A DNA stretch of 64,000 nucleotides from an uncultured Flavobacterium sp. (GCF_946478785.1 NZ_CAMLDD010000003.1:124001-188000), one strand, 5' to 3'; counted from the first letter of the stretch, positions 51,876 through 60,839 are shown. Translations and numbers: made by a program. The notes: generated by a model not told the origin, from the sequence alone.

Positions 51876-54257
51876 ATGAGCGGGCAAAGTTGTTTTCATT
51901 GCGGATTAACCATCCCTGAAAATGAAGTAATTTATTTTGATCAAAAAGAGTTTTGCTGTAATGGCTGTAAAACGGTTTATGAAATTTTCAGCCTTCACAA
52001 TCTAACATCTTACTACGATTTTGAAAAATCTCCCGGAGCCACTCCACAGGATATTCAGGGGAAATATGATTTTTTGGATAATGAATCTATTCTTTCTAAA
52101 TTATTGGAGTTTCAGGAAGGCAACACCGCTATTGTTTCGTTAAATATTCCGCACATTCATTGTAGTTCCTGCATTTGGATTTTAGAAAATCTAAATAAAA
52201 TTCAAACCGGAATCAGTACTTCACAAGTTAATTTTCCCGAAAAGAGAGTCCGAATCACATTCGATTCAGATTCCATTTCACTTAAAGAAATTGTCTATTT
52301 ATTGAGTTCTATTGGCTACGAACCTTACATCAGTCTAGAAAATTATGAAACGGGCAAAACCAATGTAGACAGAAGTCTTACTTATAAATTAGGCGTTGCT
52401 TTTTTCTGTTTTGGAAATATTATGCTGCTTTCGTTTCCGGAATATTTTGAAATCAAAGAATTCTGGCTGGACAATTACAAACCGTTTTTTAGGTTTTTGA
52501 TTTTTATTCTGGCATTGCCGAGTTTCCTTTATTCGGCAAGCGGGTATTATATTTCTGCTTATCATAGCATCAAAACCAGAATGTTAAACATTGATATTCC
52601 GATTGCATTGGGAATTATCGTGATGTTTATCCGAAGTACTTACGATATGGTAATGGATCACGGACCAGGATTTTTTGATAGTTTGGCGAGTCTGGTTTTC
52701 TTTATGCTTTTGGGAAAAATGTTCCAGACCAAAACGTATAGCTTTTTAAGTTTCGAACGCGATTTCAAATCCTATTTTCCTATTGCCGTTACCCGAATTA
52801 ATACCGATTCATCTGAAGAAAGCGTTCCGGTTTATGATATTGAAAAAGGAAACCGATTGCTGATCCGAAATCAGGAATTGATTCCCGTTGATGGTATTCT
52901 AATAAGTGAAAAAGCTGAAATCGATTATAGTTTCGTAACAGGAGAAGCCGTTCCGATAACCAAAAAATCAGGCGATAAAGTTTTTGCCGGAGGAAAACAA
53001 ATCGGAAAGGTCATTGAGATGGAAGTTTTGCATTCCGTTTCACAAAGTTATCTGACGCAATTGTGGAGCAATGAAATTTTTCAGAAAAAAGTATTTCAAA
53101 AACACAAAACCATAACAGATGCAATAAGTCGGTATTTCACCCCAATCTTACTGCTCATTGCATTTGGCGGTTTTGGATATTGGATTTTTATTGATGCCAA
53201 TATCGCTTTTAATGTTTTTACTGCAGTATTGATTGTGGCTTGTCCGTGTGCTTTGGCTCTAACCGCTCCGTTTACTTTCGGAAATATTTTAAGAATTCTG
53301 GGGAAACAAAAATTATATCTGAAAAATGCATTGGTTATTGAACAATTAGCAAAAGTGGATACCATCGTTTTTGATAAAACGGGAACGATTACCACTAATA
53401 AAAAATCAAATATTTTATATGAGGGAAATGCACTTTCGGAAGAAAATAATATCCTTATAAAAAATGTGCTTCGGGCATCCAATCATCCGTTAAGCCGAAT
53501 GTTGTATGATTTTTTACCAGAAACCAAAAAGATAAAAATTGATGATTTTCAGGAAATAACAGGCAAAGGAATTCAGGGTAATATTGGTAATAAAACTATT
53601 CAAATGGGTTCTGCAACATTTGTTGATGCTCCAGTTTTAGAAAATCAAGAAATTGAAAAAACAGCACTTCACATTAAAATTGAGGGCATTTATTACGGCA
53701 AATTCATTTTTGAAAACCAATACCGAAAAGGACTCGAAAAGCTGTTTGTTGATTTGAGCCAAAAGTATCAAATCAAAGTGCTATCGGGAGACAATGATGG
53801 AGAAAGAGTGAATCTGGAAACCATTTTGCCTAAAAATACCGAACTGATTTTCAATCAAAAACCGGAGCAAAAACTCCATTACATCAAAGCATTACAGGAA
53901 AAAGGACACAACGTAATGATGGTCGGCGATGGACTAAACGATGCAGGAGCTTTGGCACAAAGCAATGTTGGGATTTCAATTTCAGAAAATGTGAATGTGT
54001 TTTCTCCCGCCTGTGATGCTATTCTGGATGCCAGTGAATTCTCCCGTTTGGATTATTTTCTGAAGTTGCCTCAAAAATCTATTCTTATCATCAAGATGAG
54101 TTTTGTGCTTTCACTGCTGTATAATGTTGTTGGTCTGGGTTTCGCTGTAACAGGTAATTTATTGCCTCTGGTTGCCGCTATCATTATGCCTTTGAGCACT
54201 ATTACCATTGTGAGTTTTGTAACGCTGATGAGTAATTTTTATGCGAATCAAAAATAA
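51876..54257 (+). CDS. ccoI: Copper-transporting P-type ATPase of cbb3 oxidase assembly (CcoI/FixI)
   Basis: 793 residues. The N-terminus has a CxxC-rich segment (CFHCG at 6-10, CCNGC at 27-31) and an HMA-like metal domain with CSSC at 96-99. Eight membrane helices follow; the metal-channel motif is CPCALALTAP (about 456-465). The phosphorylation motif DKTGTITT lies near 500, and GDGLNDAGAL near 687. This variant of the P1B ATPase supplies copper to the cbb3 oxidase CuB centre by export into the periplasm. It opens the cco island, preceded by an FNR-type palindrome. Confidence 0.95.
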   Translation: MSGQSCFHCGLTIPENEVIYFDQKEFCCNGCKTVYEIFSLHNLTSYYDFEKSPGATPQDIQGKYDFLDNESILSKLLEFQEGNTAIVSLNIPHIHCSSCIWILENLNKIQTGISTSQVNFPEKRVRITFDSDSISLKEIVYLLSSIGYEPYISLENYETGKTNVDRSLTYKLGVAFFCFGNIMLLSFPEYFEIKEFWLDNYKPFFRFLIFILALPSFLYSASGYYISAYHSIKTRMLNIDIPIALGIIVMFIRSTYDMVMDHGPGFFDSLASLVFFMLLGKMFQTKTYSFLSFERDFKSYFPIAVTRINTDSSEESVPVYDIEKGNRLLIRNQELIPVDGILISEKAEIDYSFVTGEAVPITKKSGDKVFAGGKQIGKVIEMEVLHSVSQSYLTQLWSNEIFQKKVFQKHKTITDAISRYFTPILLLIAFGGFGYWIFIDANIAFNVFTAVLIVACPCALALTAPFTFGNILRILGKQKLYLKNALVIEQLAKVDTIVFDKTGTITTNKKSNILYEGNALSEENNILIKNVLRASNHPLSRMLYDFLPETKKIKIDDFQEITGKGIQGNIGNKTIQMGSATFVDAPVLENQEIEKTALHIKIEGIYYGKFIFENQYRKGLEKLFVDLSQKYQIKVLSGDNDGERVNLETILPKNTELIFNQKPEQKLHYIKALQEKGHNVMMVGDGLNDAGALAQSNVGISISENVNVFSPACDAILDASEFSRLDYFLKLPQKSILIIKMSFVLSLLYNVVGLGFAVTGNLLPLVAAIIMPLSTITIVSFVTLMSNFYANQK

Positions 54258-54275
54258 ATCAGGATGTTGTACTAC

Positions 54276-54291
54276 TATGATAATTATCATA
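54276..54291 (+). promoter_or_regulatory. FNR-type palindrome upstream of ccoS
   Basis: TATGATAATTATCATA, a perfect 16-bp palindrome with the same arms as the site at 51811-51826. Its centre lies 36.5 bp before the last base of TAATTTTG (54313-54320), a full match to the -7 consensus. The spacing equals that at ccoI, giving a second FNR-dependent promoter inside the island. Confidence 0.78.
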
Positions 54292-54338
54292 TTTTAAGAA
54301 TACCCAACGCACTAATTTTGCCGATATAAATCAAGAAT

Positions 54339-54530
54339 ATGAGTGTCATTTACCTGTTGATTTCAGTCAGTATCTGCGTAGCAATCGGCTTTTTTATTGC
54401 TTTTATAATAGCAGTCAAATCGGGGCAGTATGACGATGATTACACACCATCTGTCAGAATGCTTTTTGATGACGAAACCAAAATAACGACCCAAAATAAC
54501 CAGTCTAAAACCGAAGAAAAACAAGAATAA
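54339..54530 (+). CDS. ccoS: cbb3-type oxidase assembly protein CcoS
   Basis: 63 residues. One membrane helix (about 2-25, IYLLISVSICVAIGFFIAFIIAV) is followed by SGQYDDDYTPSVRMLFDDE, the typical CcoS tail with its SGQYDD and PS..ML.D patterns. CcoS is required for haem and copper insertion into the cbb3 oxidase. It ends 2 bp before ccoNO, and so begins the structural part of the operon. A palindromic FNR-type site and a -7 element lie just upstream. Confidence 0.93.
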   Translation: MSVIYLLISVSICVAIGFFIAFIIAVKSGQYDDDYTPSVRMLFDDETKITTQNNQSKTEEKQE

Positions 54531-54532
54531 TT

Positions 54533-56713
54533 ATGGAACAGTTTTATTATGATAACAAAATTGTAAAGAAATTCATTTACGCTACCATTCTTTTTGGGGT
54601 AGTCGGAATGTTAGTCGGGCTAACCCTGGCGGTAATGTACCTTTTCCCCAACATCACCGATGGAATATCCTGGCTAAGTTACGGGCGACTAAGACCTTTA
54701 CACACCAATGCGGTAATTTTTGCCTTTGTGGGAAATGCATTTTTTGCCGGAATGTATTATTCTTTACAGCGATTGCTGAAAGCCAGAATGTTTAGCGATT
54801 TTTTAAGCAATGTCCATTTTTGGGGCTGGCAGCTTATTATTGTAGCAGCAGCCATTACGCTTCCTTTGGGATATACTTCTTCAAAAGAATATGCCGAACT
54901 GGAATGGCCTATAGATATTGCAATCGCCTTGATCTGGGTCGTAATGGGAATCAATATGATCGGTACGATGTTACGCAGAAGAGAGCGCCATTTGTATGTT
55001 GCTATCTGGTTTTACCTTGCTACGTTTGTTACGGTTGCAGTTCTGCATATTTTTAATAATATCGAAATTCCGGTTTCACTTTGGAAAAGTTACTCTGTTT
55101 ACGCTGGTGTTCAGGATGCTTTGGTACAATGGTGGTACGGACACAACGCGGTGGCATTTTTCCTGACCACGCCGTTTTTAGGACTGATGTATTATTTTGT
55201 TCCCAAAGTGGCCAATCGTCCGGTGTATTCGTATCGTTTGTCGATCATTCACTTTTGGTCTTTGATTTTTATCTACATCTGGGCGGGACCTCATCATTTA
55301 TTGTATTCAGCTTTGCCCAACTGGGCTCAGAATTTAGGAGTTGCTTTTTCGGTTATGTTGTTGGCGCCTTCCTGGGGTGGAATGATCAACGGACTTTTAA
55401 CCTTAAGAGGAGCTTGGGATAAAGTGCGTGAAGAACCGGTTTTGAAGTTTTTCGTAGTAGCCATTACAGGTTACGGAATGGCGACTTTTGAAGGTCCGAT
55501 GCTTTCCCTAAAAAACGTAAACGCCATAGCACATTACACCGATTGGATCGTTGCTCACGTACACGTAGGTGCTTTGGCCTGGAACGGATTTATGTCTTTC
55601 GGTATTATTTACTGGTTGATTCCACGAATGACAAAAAGCAAATTATTCTCTAATAAATTAGCCAATTTCCATTTCTGGATTGGGACTTTAGGAATCATTT
55701 TATACACGGTTCCAATGTATGTGGCAGGATTTCTTCAGGCATCGATGTGGAAACAATTCAATCCTGATGGAACTTTAACCTATGGAAATTTCCTTGAAAC
55801 GGTTACCCAAATTATGCCAATGTACTGGATGAGGGCGATTGGCGGAACAATGTACCTTATCGGAATGTTTGTTTTGGTTTACAACATCATTATGACCATT
55901 CGATTGGGGAACAAAATCGAAGACGAATTGGCTCAGGCTCCTGCTTTGCAGACGATTAAAAGCAGTAGAATTAGCGGAGAAAAATTCCATAGCTGGTTAG
56001 AAAGAAAACCAATTCAGCTGACCATTTTGGCTACAGTAGCGATTTTAATTGGCGGAATCATACAAATTGTGCCTACGATTATGGTCAAATCAAATATTCC
56101 AACAATTTCAAGCGTGAAACCTTATACACCTTTAGAACTCGAAGGCCGTGATTTATACATCCGTGAAGGCTGTGTAGGCTGTCATTCTCAATCTGTTCGA
56201 CCATTCAGAAGTGAAGTCGAACGTTACGGACCACAGGCAAAAGCTGGGGAATTTGTGTACGATCATCCATTTTTATGGGGATCAAAACGTACGGGTCCGG
56301 ATTTGCAAAGGGTTGGTGGGAAATACAACGACAACTGGCATTTCAATCATATGTGGAATCCGCAAAGTACTTCTGCCGGATCGATTATGCCGGGTTATAA
56401 ATGGTTGTTTGATAATGAAGCAATGGATATTTCATTGACCAAAAAGAAGATGGAAGCTATGGTTTCATTAGGTGTTCCGTATTCAGATGCTGAAGTTGCC
56501 AATGGATTAAAAGACTTGAGAAAACAAGCAATTTCGATAGAAAACAGTCTGAAAAACGATCCTGATTTTGTAAAAAGTTATGAAGAAAGCAAAAAAAGAG
56601 CATTGGCAAAAGGTGAAAAATTTGTTCCAATGAACGAAAGGGAAATCGTCGCCCTCATTGCTTACATCCAAAGGCTTGGAACGGATATTAAAGTAAAAGA
56701 AACTTCTAAATAA
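54533..56713 (+). CDS. ccoNO: Fused cbb3 cytochrome oxidase subunits I and II (CcoN-CcoO)
   Basis: 726 residues. Residues 1-460 form the CcoN domain of about twelve membrane helices. Haem and CuB ligands are seen: H57 (low-spin haem b), H204, H254 and H255 (CuB), H342 and H344 (haems), and Y248, at the position of the cross-linked Tyr (six before the first His of the HH pair). After a linker and one helix (about 495-515), the CcoO domain carries CVGCH at 547-551 for haem c. The N-O fusion is usual for Bacteroidota. It is the high-affinity terminal oxidase for low-oxygen respiration. Confidence 0.96.
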   Translation: MEQFYYDNKIVKKFIYATILFGVVGMLVGLTLAVMYLFPNITDGISWLSYGRLRPLHTNAVIFAFVGNAFFAGMYYSLQRLLKARMFSDFLSNVHFWGWQLIIVAAAITLPLGYTSSKEYAELEWPIDIAIALIWVVMGINMIGTMLRRRERHLYVAIWFYLATFVTVAVLHIFNNIEIPVSLWKSYSVYAGVQDALVQWWYGHNAVAFFLTTPFLGLMYYFVPKVANRPVYSYRLSIIHFWSLIFIYIWAGPHHLLYSALPNWAQNLGVAFSVMLLAPSWGGMINGLLTLRGAWDKVREEPVLKFFVVAITGYGMATFEGPMLSLKNVNAIAHYTDWIVAHVHVGALAWNGFMSFGIIYWLIPRMTKSKLFSNKLANFHFWIGTLGIILYTVPMYVAGFLQASMWKQFNPDGTLTYGNFLETVTQIMPMYWMRAIGGTMYLIGMFVLVYNIIMTIRLGNKIEDELAQAPALQTIKSSRISGEKFHSWLERKPIQLTILATVAILIGGIIQIVPTIMVKSNIPTISSVKPYTPLELEGRDLYIREGCVGCHSQSVRPFRSEVERYGPQAKAGEFVYDHPFLWGSKRTGPDLQRVGGKYNDNWHFNHMWNPQSTSAGSIMPGYKWLFDNEAMDISLTKKKMEAMVSLGVPYSDAEVANGLKDLRKQAISIENSLKNDPDFVKSYEESKKRALAKGEKFVPMNEREIVALIAYIQRLGTDIKVKETSK

Positions 56714-56720
56714 CAGCAGT

Positions 56721-56900
56721 ATGTTCGAACAAATAAAACACAATATGGAAACGATTTCGGGTATAGAAATTTACCCGATTCTTTCACTCCTGATTTTCTT
56801 TTTCTTTTTCGTTGGATTAGGGTTTTGGGTCTTCTCTTATAAAAAAGATAAAATTCAGGAAATGAGTGAAATTCCATTAAACGACAATTCAATTTTATAA
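56721..56900 (+). CDS. ccoQ: Small CcoQ-like subunit
   Basis: 59 residues, between ccoNO and ccoP with gaps of 7 and 18 bp. One membrane helix (about residues 17-36, ILSLLIFFFFFVGLGFWVF) is followed by a charged tail SYKKDKIQEMSEIPL. Size, position and topology fit CcoQ/FixQ, which stabilises the core complex. The frame is short and easily missed by gene finders. The sequence has no other motif, so the name rests on context. Confidence 0.85.
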   Translation: MFEQIKHNMETISGIEIYPILSLLIFFFFFVGLGFWVFSYKKDKIQEMSEIPLNDNSIL

Positions 56901-56918
56901 TTTCAAAAGATAAATAGA

Positions 56919-57839
56919 ATGAAAAAATTACTTCCAGTATTTGTATATCTAAGAGTACCGCTGGTTTTCCTGACCGTTTTTGGTTTGGTGGAATATTGTA
57001 TCGATTCAGGCGATCGTCCTGCGTTTATCAAGTTTCCGATGGTGTTTTTATTTTTAGTAGTATTTCTGTTTGTTTTGATTGCTATCGAAATTACGCTGAA
57101 AGCCGTAAATCGGGTGATGTATCAATTAATGACTCCCGACGAAAAAGCCAAAAAAGAGTATGAAGATAGTCTGGCTTTAAATGAAAAGGCTTGGTATAAA
57201 AACCTGATGCACAAGCTGACGAAAACCGAGCCAATAGAAAGAGAAGGCGATTTACTGATGGATCACGATTATGACGGAATCAAGGAATTGGATAATAATT
57301 TACCTCCGTGGTGGCTGTATTTATTCTATATCGGAATCTTTTTTGGAATAATTTACTTTGCTTATTATGAGGTTTTTGGAGGTGAAAATCAGGAAACGGA
57401 ATTGAAAATAGAAATGGCTCAGGCGAAAATTGATGTAGAAGAATACCTGAAAACCGCTCCCGATTTGATGGATGAAAAATCGGTGGTTTTGGTTACCGAT
57501 GAACCAAGTTTAGCTGAAGGAAAAGCCATTTTTACAACAAATTGTGCCGCTTGTCACAGAGCTGATGGTGGTGGACAAATTGGCCCTAACCTAACTGACA
57601 AAAATTGGATTTTAGGTGGTGGAATTAAAGAAATATTTCATACCATAACCAATGGAGGACGTGATGGAAAAGGAATGATTTCCTGGAAAGGAACTTTAAA
57701 ACCCAAGGAAATTCAGAAAGTAGCCAGTTATATTTTGTCTTTGCAAGGCAGTAATCCAAAGGATGCTAAAGAAGCGGAAGGAGAAATTTGGGCGGAGGAA
57801 ACAGCCAGTAAAACAACAAGTACAGCAATTAAAAAATAA
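56919..57839 (+). CDS. ccoP: cbb3 oxidase subunit III (CcoP), single-haem form
   Basis: 306 residues. Two N-terminal membrane helices (about 8-25, 35-58), a cytoplasmic acidic part, then a further helix (about 127-150) with PPWWLYLFYIGIFFGIIYF, typical of CcoP. One CxxCH motif (CAACH, about 209-213) with a downstream M (KGMISWKGTL) gives a single haem c. Many proteobacterial CcoP have two haems; the one here fits the shorter Bacteroidota form. It passes electrons from quinol via cytochrome c to CcoO/N. Confidence 0.93.
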   Translation: MKKLLPVFVYLRVPLVFLTVFGLVEYCIDSGDRPAFIKFPMVFLFLVVFLFVLIAIEITLKAVNRVMYQLMTPDEKAKKEYEDSLALNEKAWYKNLMHKLTKTEPIEREGDLLMDHDYDGIKELDNNLPPWWLYLFYIGIFFGIIYFAYYEVFGGENQETELKIEMAQAKIDVEEYLKTAPDLMDEKSVVLVTDEPSLAEGKAIFTTNCAACHRADGGGQIGPNLTDKNWILGGGIKEIFHTITNGGRDGKGMISWKGTLKPKEIQKVASYILSLQGSNPKDAKEAEGEIWAEETASKTTSTAIKK

Positions 57840-57844
57840 AAATC

Positions 57845-59263
57845 ATGTCAAATTTACCAGACGAAGCTTTTAGAGATACCATTGCAACCGTTGATGAAAG
57901 TGGTAAGCGAAAATTTATTTTCCCTAAAAAACCGTCTGGTAAATTTTATGAATACCGAAAATGGGTAAGCTATTTTCTGCTGGCCATTTTAATTGCGAGT
58001 CCGTTCATCAAAATAAACGGAAACCAGTTTATGATGTTCAATATTTTGGAACGCCGGTTCAATATTTTTGGTTTTCCGTTCTGGCCTCAGGATTTGTATC
58101 TTTTCGTGATTTCGATGTTGGTTGGCGTTGTATTTGTTATTTTATTTACAGTTGTTTTTGGAAGGATTTTTTGCGGATGGATTTGTCCACAGACGATTTT
58201 TCTTGAAATGGTTTTCCGCCGAATTGAATATTGGATTGATGGCGATCGCGGTGCACAAACCCGATTAGCCAGACAGGAATGGAATGCGGATAAAATAAGA
58301 AAAAGACTTTTGAAATGGTTTCTCTTTTTCCTGATTTCTTTTGGGATTGCCAATGTTTTTCTGGCCTATTTGGTAGGAAGCGATACGCTGTTTTTAATGG
58401 TCGAACAAGGACCAATACACCAGGCGAGTAATTTTATAGCGCTTCTCATTTTTACAGCAGTTTTCTATTTTGTATTTGTCTCTTTTCGGGAGCAGGTTTG
58501 TATTATCGCTTGTCCGTACGGAAGATTGCAAGGGGTACTTTTAGACAACAAATCCATTAATGTCGCCTATGATTTTGTACGTGGCGAAAAGGAAGCAGGT
58601 CGCGCGAAATTCAACAAAAAAGAGGACAGAAACCTAACCGGAAAAGGAGATTGTATCGATTGCCATCAATGTGTATACGTTTGCCCAATGGGAATTGATA
58701 TCAGAAATGGAACGCAACTCGAATGCACCAATTGCACGGCCTGTATTGATGAATGCGATACGATTATGGATTCGGTAGGTTTGCCTAAAGGACTTATTCG
58801 TTACGCATCTGAAGATGAAATCGAGAAAAAAGCGCCTTTTAAATTCACAACCAGAATGAAAGGCTACACTACAGTATTACTGATTTTAATGAGCATTTTA
58901 ATCGGAATGCTATTTTTAAGAACGGATGTTGAAGCTATTATTTTACGCCTGCCCGGACAGCTTTTTCAACACAAAGGCGATAAAATCAGTAATGTGTATA
59001 CGTATAAAATCGTCAATAAAACGATGAAAGATTACAACGATATTCATTTTGAACTGATAAATCAGAAAGGTCAAATCAGAAAGGTTGGCAACACGCATTT
59101 CACAATTAAAAAAGAAGGCATTTCGCAGGGAACTTTGTTTATAGAAATCGACGAAGTGTTGTTGGAAAGTGATAAAACCAAAGTCAAAATTGGGGTTTAC
59201 AACGGTAATAAATTGCTGGAAACCACCACAACTAACTTTTTAGGACCAAGAAGTTTTAATTAA
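57845..59263 (+). CDS. ccoG: Cytochrome c oxidase accessory protein CcoG (FixG/RdxA)
   Basis: 472 residues. N-terminal membrane helices (about 40-60, 85-110, 160-180, 195-215) alternate with CGWICPQTIF (about 113) and CIACPYGRLQ (about 221). Two 4Fe-4S clusters follow: CIDCHQCVYVCP (about 270-281) and CTNCTACIDECD (about 293-304). The C-terminal IG-like domain (about 380-470) is the FixG-type tail. CcoG reduces copper for cbb3 oxidase assembly at the membrane. It follows ccoP by 5 bp. Confidence 0.95.
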   Translation: MSNLPDEAFRDTIATVDESGKRKFIFPKKPSGKFYEYRKWVSYFLLAILIASPFIKINGNQFMMFNILERRFNIFGFPFWPQDLYLFVISMLVGVVFVILFTVVFGRIFCGWICPQTIFLEMVFRRIEYWIDGDRGAQTRLARQEWNADKIRKRLLKWFLFFLISFGIANVFLAYLVGSDTLFLMVEQGPIHQASNFIALLIFTAVFYFVFVSFREQVCIIACPYGRLQGVLLDNKSINVAYDFVRGEKEAGRAKFNKKEDRNLTGKGDCIDCHQCVYVCPMGIDIRNGTQLECTNCTACIDECDTIMDSVGLPKGLIRYASEDEIEKKAPFKFTTRMKGYTTVLLILMSILIGMLFLRTDVEAIILRLPGQLFQHKGDKISNVYTYKIVNKTMKDYNDIHFELINQKGQIRKVGNTHFTIKKEGISQGTLFIEIDEVLLESDKTKVKIGVYNGNKLLETTTTNFLGPRSFN

Positions 59264-59265
59264 AA

Positions 59266-59338
59266 TCAAATATGAAATCGCCACTAATAAAACTTTGTGA
59301 AACAAAAACAAATAATTAAAAGGCGATACCATATTTGA
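59266..59338. repeat. Long inverted repeat between ccoG and ccoH
   Basis: TCAAATATGAAATCGCC (59266-59282) and GGCGATACCATATTTGA (59322-59338) pair at 15 of 17 positions, with a 39-nt loop. A 15-codon frame (MKSPLIKLCETKTNN, 59272-59319) begins inside the left arm. No T-run follows, so this is not an ordinary terminator. Confidence 0.6.
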
Positions 59339-59363
59339 CAACTAACAAATAAAATCAAAAAAT

Positions 59364-59813
59364 ATGAAAATCAATTGGGGGACAGGAATAGTGATTGCTT
59401 TTGGGTTGTTTATGACCTTTATTTTATATTTTGTTTTTGAAGTACAATCCAACAGCAAGTATGATAATGATTTGGTTGTGGAAGAATATTACAAACACGA
59501 TTTGCATTTTCAGGACGAGATGAAATGCATTCAGAATGCACACGATTTACAACAAAAACCGACTGTTGCATTTAATTCAGAAGGAGTGAAAGTTGTTTTT
59601 CCTGCGACTTTCGAAGCTGATAAAATAAAAGGAAATGTATTGCTCTACCGTGCATCCAATAAAAAGTTTGATTTCAACACGCCAATTGCTTTGAATAATT
59701 TCGCTTTGTTAATTCCAAAAAACAAACTCATCAAAGGACAATGGAATGTGAATATGGAATGGCAATACGAAGGAAAAAAATACCTTTCGAAAGAAGTGAT
59801 TTACGTTAAATAA
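59364..59813 (+). CDS. ccoH: FixH/CcoH cbb3 oxidase assembly protein
   Basis: 149 residues. One N-terminal membrane helix (about 6-25, GTGIVIAFGLFMTFILYFVF) is followed by a periplasmic beta-domain. The motif DLVVEEYYKHDLHFQDEM (about 36-53) is diagnostic of FixH. The family works with CcoI and CcoG in oxidase maturation. Its position after ccoG, separated by a 100-bp gap with an inverted repeat, fits the operon order. Confidence 0.9.
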   Translation: MKINWGTGIVIAFGLFMTFILYFVFEVQSNSKYDNDLVVEEYYKHDLHFQDEMKCIQNAHDLQQKPTVAFNSEGVKVVFPATFEADKIKGNVLLYRASNKKFDFNTPIALNNFALLIPKNKLIKGQWNVNMEWQYEGKKYLSKEVIYVK

Positions 59814-59901
59814 AATAAACACAGATTATAAAATTGATTTTCTATTTTATAAACGACAAAAATTAATCTCTTGTTTAATGTCATTAAGTTAAGAGATTTA
59901 T

Positions 59902-59968
59902 ACCTAACAGGTTCTGAAAACCTGTTAGGAAATGCTTATCCTAACAGGTTTTTTTTAACCTGTTAGGT
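59902..59968 (+). repeat. Two tandem hairpins from one 11-bp motif
   Basis: CCTAACAGGTT (59903-59913) pairs with AACCTGTTAGG (59919-59929). CCTAACAGGTT (59940-59950) pairs with AACCTGTTAGG (59957-59967). The second loop is a T-run. The motif therefore appears four times in 66 bp. It could act as a double attenuator/terminator between ccoH and the SafE-like gene. Confidence 0.7.
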
Positions 59969-59995
59969 ATTGTTTATTTACTAAAACAATCCAAA

Positions 59996-60697
59996 ATGCT
60001 GTACACTGCTTTTATATTTGGTCTAATCAGTAGTTTTCACTGCATCGGAATGTGCGGTCCAATCGCTATGATGTTGCCGGTTGACAGACAGAACGAAACC
60101 AAAAAAGCAACTCAAATCATAACCTACCATTTGGGCCGATTGACTGCTTATGCTTCCATCGGCTTCATTTTTGGCTTGTTGGGAAAAGGATTTTTTCTCG
60201 CTGGAATTCAACAGAAAATGTCCATTTTTATTGGAGTAATAATGATTCTGATTGTTCTAATTCCGGAGAAAACGTTCTCACAATACAATTTCTCCAAACC
60301 GGTTTACAAAATCATTTCAAATATCAAATCGAACTTAGGAAAACAGTTCAGAAACAAAAGTTATAAATCGCTTTTCACTATTGGTTTACTCAATGGTTTT
60401 TTGCCTTGCGGAATGGTTTATGTCGCTTTATTTGGAGCTATTGCAATGCAAAGTGCCAGTTTAGGAATTTTGTATATGATTTTATTCGGATTGGGAACGG
60501 TGCCTTTAATGACGGCTGTTGTTTATGTCAATTCGATGCTACAACTGCCTTTTCGAAATAAAATTCAAAAGGCAATTCCGTATGTAGCGGTGATAATTGG
60601 GATTCTGTTTATTCTAAGAGGTTTGGGATTGGGGATTCCTTATATTTCTCCTTCTAATATGAGTTTGTTTGTGCAGTCAGTGCCTAATTGTCATTAA
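59996..60697 (+). CDS. SafE/TauE-like membrane protein of the oxidase island
   Basis: 233 residues with about six membrane helices. The conserved N-terminal motif FGLISSFHCIGMCGPIAMML (about residues 8-27) with its HCxxMCGP pattern, and a second LLNGFLPCGMVYVAL (about 133-147), mark the SafE/TauE-related branch found after ccoH in Bacteroidota, possibly a copper or sulfur carrier. CxxMCGP and PCGM could bind copper during cbb3 assembly; this is inference. It is the last gene of the island before the cassette region. Confidence 0.85.
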   Translation: MLYTAFIFGLISSFHCIGMCGPIAMMLPVDRQNETKKATQIITYHLGRLTAYASIGFIFGLLGKGFFLAGIQQKMSIFIGVIMILIVLIPEKTFSQYNFSKPVYKIISNIKSNLGKQFRNKSYKSLFTIGLLNGFLPCGMVYVALFGAIAMQSASLGILYMILFGLGTVPLMTAVVYVNSMLQLPFRNKIQKAIPYVAVIIGILFILRGLGLGIPYISPSNMSLFVQSVPNCH

Positions 60698-60717
60698 AAC
60701 GCAGATAGTTAGTATTT

Positions 60718-60835
60718 AGCTAACGTTCTCGAGCTCTGCTCAGTTGCAACTTACGAAGACGAGTATTTTTGGCTAAACGGAAAAAACGGTAATTCCACTA
60801 AATTCGTAAATTACACAAGACGTGTGTTGGCAGAA
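60718..60835. repeat. attC-like recombination site A (118 bp)
   Basis: On the minus strand this element starts TTCTGCCAAC-ACACG (60835 downwards), just beyond the stop of the HEPN-motif gene, and ends CGAGAACGTT-AGCT (60727-60718). It shares AACACACG near its start and CGAGAACGTT near its end with site B. The two ends do not complement each other; the TTCTGCCAAC end instead complements the far end of the preceding gene unit (61773-61782). The interior can fold into hairpins. This is the geometry of an integron attC site; the RYYYAAC/GTTRRRY cores deviate at one base. Confidence 0.6.
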
Positions 60836-60839
60836 GTAA

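Noticed and set aside
53096..53482. 128-codon minus-strand frame inside ccoI
   Set aside because: Antisense shadow of the ATPase core; the plus-strand CPC and DKTGT motifs are beyond doubt.
55081..55422. 113-codon plus-strand frame inside ccoNO
   Set aside because: It overlaps the CuB-site helices of CcoN in another frame and has no feature of its own.
54533..56713. ccoN-ccoO fusion as an assembly error
   Set aside because: The fusion is typical of Bacteroidota, the linker is in frame, and all metal and haem ligands are present.
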